Source: Phytopythium helicoides
Taxonomy: Eukaryota; Oomycota; Peronosporomycetes; Pythiales; Pythiaceae
DNA: 64,000 nucleotides
Assembly: GCA_024867545.1 (NCBI GenBank)
Contig: JANFNE010000010.1
Coordinates: 868,001 to 932,000 of the forward strand
Direction of reading: 5' to 3'
The translations under genes were made by a program, and so were the position numbers. Position 1 is the stretch's first letter. Every line of letters starts with the position of its first letter. Below the pieces are notes generated by a model. It saw only the letters and a program-made list of their open reading frames with translations. It made no database searches and had not been told where the DNA came from. Positions 27,440-37,190 of this stretch are shown here, piece after piece.

Positions 27440-27522
27440 TGTAACGGGGTTACACGGGTATGTACCCATGGGCTACACTGGGTTATGTACCCATTGCCCT
27501 CCGGCTAAGTACGAGCCGGAGG
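27440..27522. repeat. Cluster of four adjacent hairpin palindromes, possibly an LTR-like end
   Basis: Four perfect hairpins sit side by side in 83 bp. TGTAAC/GTTACA is at 27440-27454 (3-base loop). GGGTA/TACCC is at 27456-27467. TGGGT/ACCCA is at 27479-27493. CCTCCGGCT/AGCCGGAGG is at 27498-27522 (9-bp stem, 7-base loop). A CCCATGGG palindrome lies between the second and third. The block begins TGTAAC, like the start of an LTR, but I could not find a matching CA end or target-site duplication. A fifth hairpin, CCCATT/AATGGG, lies at 27579-27593. Confidence 0.6.
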
Positions 27523-27951
27523 TTGAGTGGCTTTCATACTTTAGTCAAGTAGTTTTGCATTGTGTGTTGTAGGAACCACCCATTTCGAATGGGCTGTCAT
27601 TTGGCCTGGAACGCAGTTTCTTGTTACTCCGAAGTCACATTTGACGTAAGTCTTCAAAGTGATTTAGCAGGCACAAAATGGCATGACACACATTCCACTT
27701 TAGATGGTTTCCCTTACAATCACTCCGGTATCCTTCAACTTGACCCGAGGCACAAATCTCCCGCGCATTTCAAGTGACATCGTCGCTGCTGCACGTCTCC
27801 ACAAGCGAGGTAGATCTCAGCTCAGTGCTACTGCTCTCGGTGCTCGCTCATCGCTGGCTGCTTGTGCGTCAGTGAGCGTGCGATCCTTAGCCAGCTACAA
27901 GTGCCAGCAAGCAACTCTCGGGTCGTCCTTGCCGGCAACGTCAACATCAGC

Positions 27952-30151
27952 ATGCCACTAAGGCTTGGACGACCTCCTGGCCCGATATGGGCAGCATTCT
28001 CGAAGGAAAGCCCCAAGCGCGTTAGGTGCAACGCGTGCAAGGCGCTCTTGAAGAGCCCCAAGTCTCGCGTGACTTGCTTCCTCACGTGATCAAATGCAAC
28101 CAAATCTCGCCCGACGTTAAGATGACCCTCATGACGCCATAAATGGGCGGCTCGAAGGGCATGACAGACGAGGAGGACGAGGACGTGGAGCCTCCGCGAA
28201 AGCGCCATGCCGGAGCAGACCGAGACTCGTCAAGGAGCGAGGAAAGTGGGCGACAGAGGTGCACGTGCGCCTGCCTTTGTGGCTCTCACCCACAAGCAAG
28301 GTCGCTGCCTCGCGACCTCGTGGAAAAGCTTCAGCTCGCACTCGCACGTTTCATTTATTCGACGGGGACGGCGTTCCGCATCGTCGAGAACAACCGCTTT
28401 CGGATATTCGTTCGATTGCTGTGCCCGAGATTCGTTTTTCCATCACGCAAATCCATTGCAAAAAGCTCATGCAGCAAGTTTATGAAGAAGAAAAGCAAGG
28501 TGTGATTGAGGATCTCAAAACGGCTGACTACGTCACAGGTATCACAAGCAATCCGAATCGAGAATGTGTCGTCAACTTTGTTCTGACGTCTGCAGTGACA
28601 AGGCCAATATACAGGAGCTCTGTGATGGTTGGTACTAACATTCACTCGGCTGAGTACATGCTGGTCGAGATTAAGAAGGTGATTGATGAGGTGGAATGCC
28701 TTCTTGGGCCTAAGCGCGTCACAGCTGTCTTATCCGACAACGCTGTAAACATGCTCAAAATGCAGGACGAAATCGAGAAAACGATGCCCCATATTATTGG
28801 AAATGGCTGCGCAGCTCACATGCTAACCCCGCTGGTAGAAGACATGTTTAAGCTCTCGTATTTCAAGGAGATCCTAGACAAATCAGTCCAAATCAGCACT
28901 TACATTCGTCGTCGAAGTGCTCTAAGGGTTAAGTTTGGAGAGCTTCAGAAGCTTGACGATGAGCTCAAGCATCACTGGAGTCTGAAAATTCCGGTGGCGA
29001 CACGTTGGTATTCTGTTGGTGACTGTCTCCGATCGATCACTGAAAACAAAACTACAATCACGTCACTCTTTGCTCGCGATAATCTCATGAGTCGATACCG
29101 TACCACAAGTGATGGCAGAGCAAAAATGAAAGAGATCAAAACCATCGTACAAGATGACAACTACTGGTCTGATGTTGAGTTTGCTGTGAGACTACTGAGA
29201 CCGCTGACAGATGCAATCGGCCATCTTGAGAAGGATATGTGTTGCTCGTCGATGGTTTATCAGCAGATTGGTGCATTGCTTTCACATCCCATTTACAGAG
29301 CCAAAGGACCCAAGGTGCGCAAAGACGCCCAGGCAGCAATTCGTGGATTGATCTCAAAGCGGTGGGGAATTGTCCACACGAACGGAATGGGAGTTGCATT
29401 TTTGCTCGATCACACAATGCCAACAAGCGAATTCGTCGATGACGATTACACTGATTCAATTGATGAGGCGATTAAGTATGCCAAGCGTGCTGGTATTCTG
29501 AATGGTATGACTGAGGACGAGTACGGTGCTTTGATTGTCCGCTTCGTCCGAGAAAAAACAAGCTGGACAGAAGAGCAGCGAGTCAAGCACTACCGCTTGC
29601 CTCCATACGATTGGTGGCGGGCTCAAAACAGATATGCTGGCCTTGTTCCGCTTGCTCTCCGCATAGTTAGCATCGCAACATCGTCGGCTGCAACAGAGCG
29701 TGCTTGGAGTGCATTTAACTTCCTTCATTCTGACATGAGAAGTTGCATGCTGCCGAAGACTGTTGATGCACTCGTCTTCAACTACAGCAACATGGATCGA
29801 CACCAAAAACAGACCGATGACACTTTGTACTTGGTCAGCCCTGACTCTTGGGGCGAAATATTACTGATGCAGAGGAGGATTGCGATGAGAACAATAATGA
29901 TGAAGAGGGCACAGACGTGGAATCGCGTCACGCCTCCATGGAAAGCGCTGCTTCGAACAACGAAGCTAGTATTGAAGCCACTTCAACAGCTTTCCAGGTC
30001 GATTTTGGGATTGATTTCTCACCGGAAGAGCTTCCACTTGCTCAAAGCTCGACGTGGGCTGCCAAAGCTATCGTTTAGGGGCGCCAGAAGCACCACATCA
30101 TTTGGTTTCTACATCAGAGTTGCGTCGTCATTCCATTCAACTAACAAGTAG
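27952..30151 (+). pseudogene. hAT-family transposase (BED finger, DUF659-like core, hAT dimerisation), frameshifted
   Basis: A cut-and-paste DNA transposase of the hAT superfamily. A BED-type finger begins at 27952 (PIWAAFSKES, VRCNACKALL) but its HxxxC half (HVIKCN) is reached only after a frame change near 28085. A second piece from 28143 runs into LARFIYSTGTAFRIVEN and PSRKS, then the frame changes again at an A-run at about 28460. From there one long open frame runs to 30151. It has the core (ECVVNFVLTS, VTAVLSDNAVNM with the second catalytic Asp, CAAHMLTPLVEDMF) and the C-terminal dimerisation motif with the catalytic Glu (TSSAATERAWSAFNF). Where autonomous copies have a DGW-type first Asp, this copy reads TGITS. 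The frameshifts and missing residue indicate a dead or non-autonomous copy. Terminal repeats were not found. Confidence 0.82.
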
Positions 30152-30280
30152 GCTTTTCAGACTTTAAAGAGCACAAATCCCTTTGAAGTCTTCCTTCGAA
30201 TCAGCGCTAGCTGTAATGCATACAAATACACAGTCTCTATTTACCGCCTACCACACAAACCTTCAGGTCGTTCGAACAGC

Positions 30281-30308
30281 CAGCTCGGTACTTCGTACCT
30301 ACGAGCTG
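30281..30308. repeat. 28-bp near-perfect hairpin
   Basis: CAGCTCG (30281-30287) pairs with CGAGCTG (30302-30308), and inside it GTAC pairs with GTAC across a short loop, leaving a small bulge. It lies about 130 bp after the hAT frame ends and may be part of a mobile-element end, although no partner was found. Confidence 0.6.
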
Positions 30309-30944
30309 CAACGCTTCCTCTAAGCATAGTGCTGTGCGACTCCGTCACACCACCTCTGCGGAGCTGTCTATATTGCGGCTAGTGGTTAGGCTGTGCGGGT
30401 TCGGTGTGGTTGCGGGCGGTGGCTGGAGGTAGTGGTAAACGTGGAACAGTGGCGGGGAGACGTACTGGGCTTGCCTAGGAACTTCCTGTTGGGGACAGTA
30501 TTGTCCTCAACAAACAAGTGGCTGTGGTCGTTGGTCACCTTGATCGTGAAGATCGTGGAGATTGAGGCAGCGTGAGCACGATTCAGCGGACGGTTGGCTA
30601 GTCAAGGGTGGAACCTCTCATATTATGCGAAGCCAGGATCGGTGCCCGAGCAGACGACGAATTGGGTGATGTTTGGTGTCATGCGCTGTTGATACAAACA
30701 TTTTTGTTGGTGTTGTTTGTTTGCAATTGTTGAGCGTGGAGTGAGCGCAAGGCAACAACGAAAGATCTGCCAGCCAATCATCCATAAACACCCAATTATC
30801 AATGAAAACGCGTCTCGTCAACTCTGGCACCGCAATCACTTCACGATATCACAACTGTCGCCATTTGACTCCAGCAGCACTCGCGAGCGCCATGCCCGCC
30901 TGGCGCGACTTGCCGACTGCCGACGTTTGATTAGGGCGTAATAA

Positions 30945-31064
30945 AACCATATGTATTTTACGTCAATAGTGAATCCAAGTGAAATATATGGTTATATTCG
31001 TGCAGCCCCCTGTCGCTCGTGCCAATTAGAGAGGTCTTATGTAGGTATCGAATTCACTTGGATT
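30945..31064. repeat. Nested inverted repeats, MITE-like 120-bp block
   Basis: Two interlocking perfect inverted repeats. AACCATAT (30945-30952) pairs with ATATGGTT (30986-30993). AATCCAAGTGAA (30972-30983) pairs with TTCACTTGGATT (31053-31064). The block is AT-rich compared with its surroundings. It may be a remnant of a small inverted-repeat transposon or a structured promoter region of NDUFA6. Confidence 0.5.
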
Positions 31065-31347
31065 TTGTATGCGCCGGAATGTATTGGAAAATTACATTTT
31101 ATTGTCCATTTGTATGGGTGCTTGTATTCTTCCAGAATTGCGGGTTTGTATTGGTCCGGAGCAAAATCGATAAATATCAACCAATCACCAGCAAGAACTC
31201 AAGAACGCCATCGATTGGTCTAAAATAACGTGCCCGGGCCAAACCCGTGGTGCGACCCGGCCCGCACCAATTTTGACTACCCGGTCGTTCGGTCCTGTGG
31301 CCGTCGAGGCAAGGGGGATTTTCGGCCTCACCATCGGAACGGACGGC

Positions 31348-31740
31348 ATGGCGCTGCGCGTGGCAAGCGAGAAGGTGGCGGCGTCGGCGTCGAGCCCGGC
31401 CGTGACGCTGTACCGGTACATCACCAAGCAGGTGCCGCGCGTGCTGACGCTGTACGACATCCCCATGGAGCCGTCGGACGCGCGGCTGGCCGTGCAGGCG
31501 CTGTTCCGCAAGCACGCGGACGTCAAGGACCCGCGCGTGGTCGACATGCTCATCACCAAGGCCAACATGGAGCTCGAGGAGACGCTCATGCAGTGGAAAC
31601 AGAAGGTGCACCTCGTGCAGCTGCTCGAGTCGGGCGAGGCGCTGCGCGCCGCCGCCAACAAGCCCGCGATCTCGGTCGAGGACTCGCTCGAGAAGTTCTA
31701 CGCCGGCCTCGACGACGACGACGAGGACGACGATCTGTAG
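31348..31740 (+). CDS. NDUFA6: Mitochondrial complex I LYR subunit NDUFA6 (B14)
   Basis: Accessory subunit of NADH:ubiquinone oxidoreductase that binds the mitochondrial acyl carrier protein at the matrix arm. It has 130 aa and no intron, close to the family's usual 120-130. The LYR motif is in VTLYRYITKQVPRVL, followed by the family block VKDPRVVDMLITKANMELEE and WKQKVHLVQLL. A short acidic tail (DDDDEDDDL) closes the protein. I chose the ATG at 31348; a longer frame from a TTG at 31273 adds 25 residues with no family similarity. The second LYR protein in the window is MZM1 at 57962-58352. Confidence 0.93.
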   Translation: MALRVASEKVAASASSPAVTLYRYITKQVPRVLTLYDIPMEPSDARLAVQALFRKHADVKDPRVVDMLITKANMELEETLMQWKQKVHLVQLLESGEALRAAANKPAISVEDSLEKFYAGLDDDDEDDDL

Positions 31741-32314
31741 GCGACGCGAGCCGTGTGGGCGGCAGAATGCGGGTCTCATGTTTTTTCCCGCTGCATAATA
31801 ACATCATCGTGCTGGGCGGACCCGCTGTTTGTTGCTGGCTAGTAGTTCGGTATTGGTGGTTGCATGCTGCTATCATCTTGATCCAAGTCCTTTTGTTCAT
31901 CAAGTTGGGAACGCTTGTGCCGTCAATCAAACTGCGATCGCGAGTCACGATTTCTGAAGGGAGCGGCAGCAATGGACCGTTGTGACTTCAGCAGGACCAC
32001 GTCTGCCCTCTTTGTTTGCGATCGGAAGCAGCAACTTGAAATGCAGTGATCATGAAAGGCATGAAAAGTGTTCCCTGCACGCTTTGTGCAAAAAATGCGG
32101 ATGGCGGGCAAGCCGAGGACAGACAAAGCAGCGGAGCACGCAAGCAGTGTGAATGTACAGTGCGCTCGATAATTTAAAACAAGGGGAGGCAGGACGACGC
32201 GACTCGCCCGCCGCTCACTATCGCTCGCTCTCGGATGTCTACGCGGGAATGACACATGCTCTTCTGATTCATACACCAACCTGGAGGCCGTCCGCGTGTA
32301 GCTTGCTATCCTTT
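31741..32314. other. Convergent intergenic region
   Basis: This 574-bp region lies between the NDUFA6 and START-FYVE 2 stop codons. It should contain both 3' UTRs; nothing else is recognisable. Confidence 0.5.
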
Positions 32315-34618
32315 CTACTCCTTGAGCGGGTTTACTTGCATGCGCACCTGGCACTGGGTCGTGTAGGCCGTGCGTAGCAGCTCCTGCATCGTCATGTGCG
32401 CCTCGGCCATGTTCATGCTGTTGGACGGCGGCGGTGCCTGCACGCCCTGCGGCATCGAAAGTGCCGAGCCAGCCGACGCCTGCATCAGCGTGTTCTGCTC
32501 CACGCCGCGGATCGCCACATCAGCGAGGTTCTTGAGGAAAATGTACTTGTCACCGGGAAGAATCTCACGTGCGAACGGGTCGGCGACACTAAAGCAGCCG
32601 ACGACTTGGCCGTCGGAAGTCACGAGCGGGAAACCAGCAAAGAAGCGGATCTGACCGTCCTGAACCAGCGGGTTCTGGGCGAAACGCAGGTCCTCAGTCG
32701 CATCCAGGATAATCGTAGGCTCGATAGACATGATGGCATGTGCCTCGAAAAGAATGTTGCGAGGCAGCTCGCGCTTGTCCAGACCCACACGAGCCATCAA
32801 GAAGCCGCTCTTGTCGCCCATGAAGCACATCGCCGCAATCTGGCAGCCCATCTCGGCCGCAGCGTACTCGACCATCTCCTGGAAATGGTGGCCCGGATCC
32901 ACCAAGTGCAGCTCGCGCACACGCTGGAGGCGAGCAGATTCGTTGACAGGAAGCGGCGCCTTGGGCCAGTCGTGGCGAGAGCTGTAGCTGAGCGCGTAGT
33001 TGAAAGGTGTGTTCTCCCTCACCGTCATCGACAGCTCAAGACGAGCAAGCTCTGCAGGGGTGAGCGCAGTCGTCGAAGCCGCCGTAGCGCCACCATTCTC
33101 GAGATACTTGGCAAACTCGGACGAAGACGCGCTGTCGGCACGCTTGATGCCCGAGCTCGGGCCGTTCAGCAGGATCATATCGCTCGACTTGCCGACACTC
33201 CTGTTGTACGGGTACATATCGCTGCTGACCGTGCTGCTGGTCGAAGTCGTTGTGCGTTGGTGGCTACTGCTGCCGCTGTAGCTGGAAGATCCGCCGTTCG
33301 ACCGGCTGGCTCCGACCGGGTACGTCTTCATTCGCGGCTCGCTGTGAGCATCCGAGTACGAGTAGTTCGGGATCGACGAGTTCATGCTCGACACGGACGC
33401 GTTGGATGCCTCCACATCGAACGAGTCTTGCGAAGAGTTGAAGCTAGACTTGGTGTTGCCGAGCATGCTGCTCTCGTTGCGCGTAGTACGACTGCCAGAG
33501 CCGCTGTGCGACGAGCGGATCGACGTCGTGCTCGAGTTGCGGCACTGCTGGCAAATGCGGATATCCTTGTTCAGACCGCCTTGGCGGAGAGATCGCATCT
33601 CACTGCACTTGCTGCACACCACGTCCCCGCAGATGCGGCAGTGGTGCTTCCGTCGCAGTACGGAGAACGCCTTGACGCAAAGGAAGCAGTGGACGCCGTC
33701 CTTGGTGAAGCTCGTCTTGTCGATGATGCTCTGTTGCGCGAGCGCACGCGTGAGCAGCACGTTGGCGATCTCGCCGACGCAGCTCACGATTTTGGTCATC
33801 CACGTCTTGGTCAGCGTTGAGACAGCGGCGCGGCCGGGATGCGCCTCGGAAAGGTAGAACGAGAGCTTGAGCTTCTCGCCGACGCCCGTCTCCTCTACTA
33901 CGATACCGCAGCGACGCATGCGCATGCGGACGACGTTCTGCGACGCCGGCATGGGCTCGCAGCCGTCGAGCTCGATGGACTCCCAGATGGAGGCACCGAC
34001 GAAGAGGCCCGAACCGTTGGACTGGTACGCGTTGGTGTGCTCCGCGTTCTTTTCAAACGCGTCGCCGTAGCGCAGGAAGACGTAGTCGCGGTGCGGGAGG
34101 TTGGGCTTGGAGGCCTGCAGCGCCATCCAGTTGACCGAGAGGCTCTCATTCTGTCCGCGGGGCTTGCCGCTGTACAGCACGACGCCGTCCAGGAAGTTGG
34201 TGCCAAAGACCTCGCCCATGACGTCGCGCAACTTGGCGGTGGTGCCCATCTGCAGGAGCTGCATGACCTCGGTGAGCGGTGCGTTGACAGTGGAGACGCC
34301 CTTCATGGTGTAGAACTCCTTCTCGCTGAGCTCGTAGAGCTGCAGCCCGGGCTTCTCGCGCACGAGCGCCATGTCAAATGGCGTGGTGAGCGCATCGACG
34401 CGCGACTGGCCGAGGAAGCGCAGGTCGCGCTCAATGTCCTCGGTGATGCGCACGCGGTAGGTCTTCTCCACAAGCGGGAACATGGAGTACATGGTCTTGC
34501 CGCCGCCACTGCTGCTGCTGGCAGACGTCGACGGCCCGTGGCTGAGGCTGTGGCCGCCGCTACTGCTGTGGCTGTCAAAGGACCCCTCGCGGGTGCGGCC
34601 GGCGACGTCGCTCGACAT
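32315..34618 (-). CDS. START-FYVE-GAF protein 2, intact
   Basis: Intact single-exon member (767 aa) of the same family as 21125-24181. The ATG at 34618 opens a Ser-rich leader, followed by a START-like region (about residues 45-290; it includes SVNWMALQA, YVFLRYGDAF and ASIWESIELDGC). A FYVE-type finger follows near residues 330-390 (CFLCVKAFSVLRRKHHCRICGD, VVCSKCSEMR, CQQC). It keeps the R+HHCR basic core that contacts PI3P in canonical FYVE domains but lacks the classical WxxD start. A Ser/Thr linker of about 150 residues leads to a C-terminal GAF domain (ELPRNILFEAHAIMSIEPTI, FFAGFPLV, CFSVADPF). A role in lipid or phosphoinositide-dependent endosomal signalling is inferred from the domains. 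The upstream in-frame extension to 34765 was dropped. Confidence 0.9.
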   Translation of the reverse strand: MSSDVAGRTREGSFDSHSSSGGHSLSHGPSTSASSSSGGGKTMYSMFPLVEKTYRVRITEDIERDLRFLGQSRVDALTTPFDMALVREKPGLQLYELSEKEFYTMKGVSTVNAPLTEVMQLLQMGTTAKLRDVMGEVFGTNFLDGVVLYSGKPRGQNESLSVNWMALQASKPNLPHRDYVFLRYGDAFEKNAEHTNAYQSNGSGLFVGASIWESIELDGCEPMPASQNVVRMRMRRCGIVVEETGVGEKLKLSFYLSEAHPGRAAVSTLTKTWMTKIVSCVGEIANVLLTRALAQQSIIDKTSFTKDGVHCFLCVKAFSVLRRKHHCRICGDVVCSKCSEMRSLRQGGLNKDIRICQQCRNSSTTSIRSSHSGSGSRTTRNESSMLGNTKSSFNSSQDSFDVEASNASVSSMNSSIPNYSYSDAHSEPRMKTYPVGASRSNGGSSSYSGSSSHQRTTTSTSSTVSSDMYPYNRSVGKSSDMILLNGPSSGIKRADSASSSEFAKYLENGGATAASTTALTPAELARLELSMTVRENTPFNYALSYSSRHDWPKAPLPVNESARLQRVRELHLVDPGHHFQEMVEYAAAEMGCQIAAMCFMGDKSGFLMARVGLDKRELPRNILFEAHAIMSIEPTIILDATEDLRFAQNPLVQDGQIRFFAGFPLVTSDGQVVGCFSVADPFAREILPGDKYIFLKNLADVAIRGVEQNTLMQASAGSALSMPQGVQAPPPSNSMNMAEAHMTMQELLRTAYTTQCQVRMQVNPLKE

Positions 34619-37190
34619 GTGAACGCTCGCAAGCCCGACGGGATGGGAGCTCAAGCAAAAGGAGAGGACGAGGGAAGGCTGTTCTGATGCCCGTCCCCCT
34701 CGGATGCCACTCTGGCGCGTGCTGAACCAGCAGGAAGGAGGTGCGTTAGTCGGCGGACCCAGCAAATCACTCCTCCGGCCGCAAATAGCGCTCTTATCCT
34801 CGGTCTCACCTGTGAATCGGCGACGCTACTGCTGGTGTTAGCGGTCGGTCGGTCTCGCCTTCTCACCCTGGCCAACAGCCGAGGACGAGAGGTCGGCGCG
34901 GGGTGGCAGGAGCGCGAGTGCGCCAGCGGACGTGAGGTGATGGCGAGTGGACAGGCTCCACCTTCGTGCGTTCGGCTTTGCACAGCGGAATTTAGCGCTT
35001 TTTCCGGCAGTATCGAAATGTACGAGCATACAAACGTCAAGATCCGCAAACTATCTTTTTTTTTTTGAAAGCGGTTCTTTCCTGGTCGCTCTCTCTCTCT
35101 CTCCCCATACTCAACGGCAGTCTGCTAGTCTCCATGCTCCTCAAGACTTGTTGCAAGAGGGAACAGGAAAGGGGGATGAGGAGGCATTAGCAGCGGGGGA
35201 AGGGGGGCACGCAGGCGCTGCCATACTTTGACCGAGTCAGGCGCCGTTGTCCCGTTGCCACGCAAGCGCTGCTAGTGAATACTCTCGAGCGGGTCTATGT
35301 CATGAGCAGCCCGCAGGTGTTTGCAAGCGAGGGCTGAGTTCGTGAGCTCACGTCGACATGGAGGCAGCCGCCGCTCTCTGCCACGCCCCCCGAACGCCAA
35401 CGTTCCACTCGCCAGAGCGCTTGCTCCGGAGCGTTCGTCTCCAGCAGAGCTCAGCTGAATCAAGTCGACTCCACCACGTGGCAGGGCCGTCGAGTGCTCG
35501 TGTCGATGCTCTCTTTTGGATGCACCCTCGTCTCTGGCCGCTGCGAGTCAATTTGCCGTGCGTGGATTGGCCAAACTGTTGAGGTGATGACCCCGCATGT
35601 GGGGCCAGCTGGCAGCGCCGGGGCAATGGTATTGCGGCATTTTACAGCGGCAATTTCCTTTTTTGTTTGCCGCAGGCGAGCGTTCGCTAGTGACTTCGAT
35701 GGCACCTTCTCACAGGCAGACCCACGCCCAGCTTTTCCGCGAGTCAAATGCGTACGCATTGATGAATGCAGCGGATGCGTGTGCGTACGTGTGTATGTGT
35801 GTGTGAATGAGCATTTTTGATTGTTGGCCTGTGAGTGAGGAACCTGGCGTGTGGGGCAGAGATCCCACACTCTTTTTCCGCTGATCACCATCGAGTCACG
35901 ATGGCTTGCAAATCCTCGTCGCACGGGATCAAATAAAGTCAGCACTCTGCATCGAATCAAGGTTCACGTATTTCACCGCAATATGGCTCAGCGAACTGTG
36001 CACCAAGGCGTTGCACCGCGGAGGACTCAGTGATTGAATACATGGTGTCCAGCTGGTTTGCCGGTAGCGTTGACGCTTCGTCTTCATCAGCTCAACACTG
36101 TCGCCTGCTTGGCATGTGGGGCCAACTGCCCGGCAGTGCCCACCCAGCTGCAAGCGGGCGGCATCAAAACACTTGATCTGTGTGTGTGTTCCGAGTCTCG
36201 CAAATTGTGCGTCGCAATGCGGGCCGACCGGTTCCCACCGATCCTTTTACATACCTCGTAGAACACGTGGGCACCGTGGAACATTGCGTACACGCACCGC
36301 GGTGGCGCCATTGCATTGCGGACTCACTCGTTTGCCCCGGCCCACTGTGCCGTGCGATCGGAGCCCTTGAAGCGGTCCACTTCTGCCACTCCCGGTGCTG
36401 CAATCACCACGTCCGCGCAGCAGGGCACCGCGGGAGCAAAGTCCTTTGAAACTGTAGTCATCGAAGTCCAACGTGCCAGGTCGGAATCGATCACTTCGCT
36501 GCCAACTTCCAATCTTGCCGTTGGATTTCAATAGTACTCGCTTGAAGATCACAGTTCATGAGTCACAGAGTTCAGAATCACCACGATGCCGCCAGTGGCA
36601 AGGCTCGCCGCGTAGCATTGTGAGCTGCTGTTCCGCCGTAGGGCGGGGGTGCCTGGTCTCCAGTGCTTAGGCACGCACGGTCGGGTCAAACGAGCGCCTC
36701 CAATGAACTAACAGACCCTGCTCAGAGCGGCTGTCCAATCGGACCACCCTCATCTCCATCGGAGAAGCCCGAGCAAACAACCAAACGAGTGCTCTATGCG
36801 CCTTTAGGTCGTTCGGGATGCTTTAGCGAGTGAGTTTGTTTCTCATCCTCTCCGCTGCGAACGCCTTTGTCCACGCCACCCGGATTGCCTCACATCTGTA
36901 AGCTGTCAACAGCCTCACTCCCATCCGCAGGTTCTTGCACGCAGCTCTTCGACAGCACACAAACAATCACACTCTTGCAGACGCTCCAGCTCCGCCGAGA
37001 TTAAACGATCCACCTGCAATGCTACTGTCCACAAGTTATCCGAGACCCGAAGCAGCTCAACCGCGATTTGCACCTCGCTTCAACCAACTACATACAGTTG
37101 TCGAGATATCAGTTGTCGAGCACCACTCTCCACAAGTGCAATATACACCTATAGAGTACCAGGAAGCTTCCTCACATCCGTGGGGCCAAG
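34619..37190. other. Long divergent intergenic region (START-FYVE 2 / DDRGK1)
   Basis: 2.57 kb without a credible gene. The left end holds the promoter of START-FYVE 2 and the right end the DDRGK1 leader. A (TC)n microsatellite runs at 35090-35104, just after a T-run at 35056-35065. Related phrases recur (GCATGTGGGGCCA at 35596-35608 and 36113-36125), suggesting old local duplication. All open frames are under 170 codons, overlap each other on both strands and lack recognisable domains. Confidence 0.5.
35090..35104. repeat. (TC)n microsatellite
   Basis: A pure CT-dinucleotide run in the divergent promoter region, 25 bp after a T-homopolymer. Confidence 0.8.

Larger units (their letters stand above)
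30152..31347. other. Intergenic with hairpins, upstream of NDUFA6
   Basis: No gene is visible. Two structured spots stand out and are listed separately (30281-30308 and 30945-31064). The right end should include the NDUFA6 promoter; AACCAATCACC at 31178-31188 contains a CCAAT box about 165 bp before the start codon. Confidence 0.45.

Noticed and set aside
27440..27716. Solo LTR from TGTAAC to TTACA
   Set aside because: Possible by its ends, but the flanking five bases (CAGAC and ATCAC) do not form a target-site duplication, so I list only the hairpin cluster.
32396..33820. 474-codon plus-strand frame opposite START-FYVE 2
   Set aside because: Antisense of an intact gene; composition (Arg/His/Ala-rich) is typical of a shadow frame.
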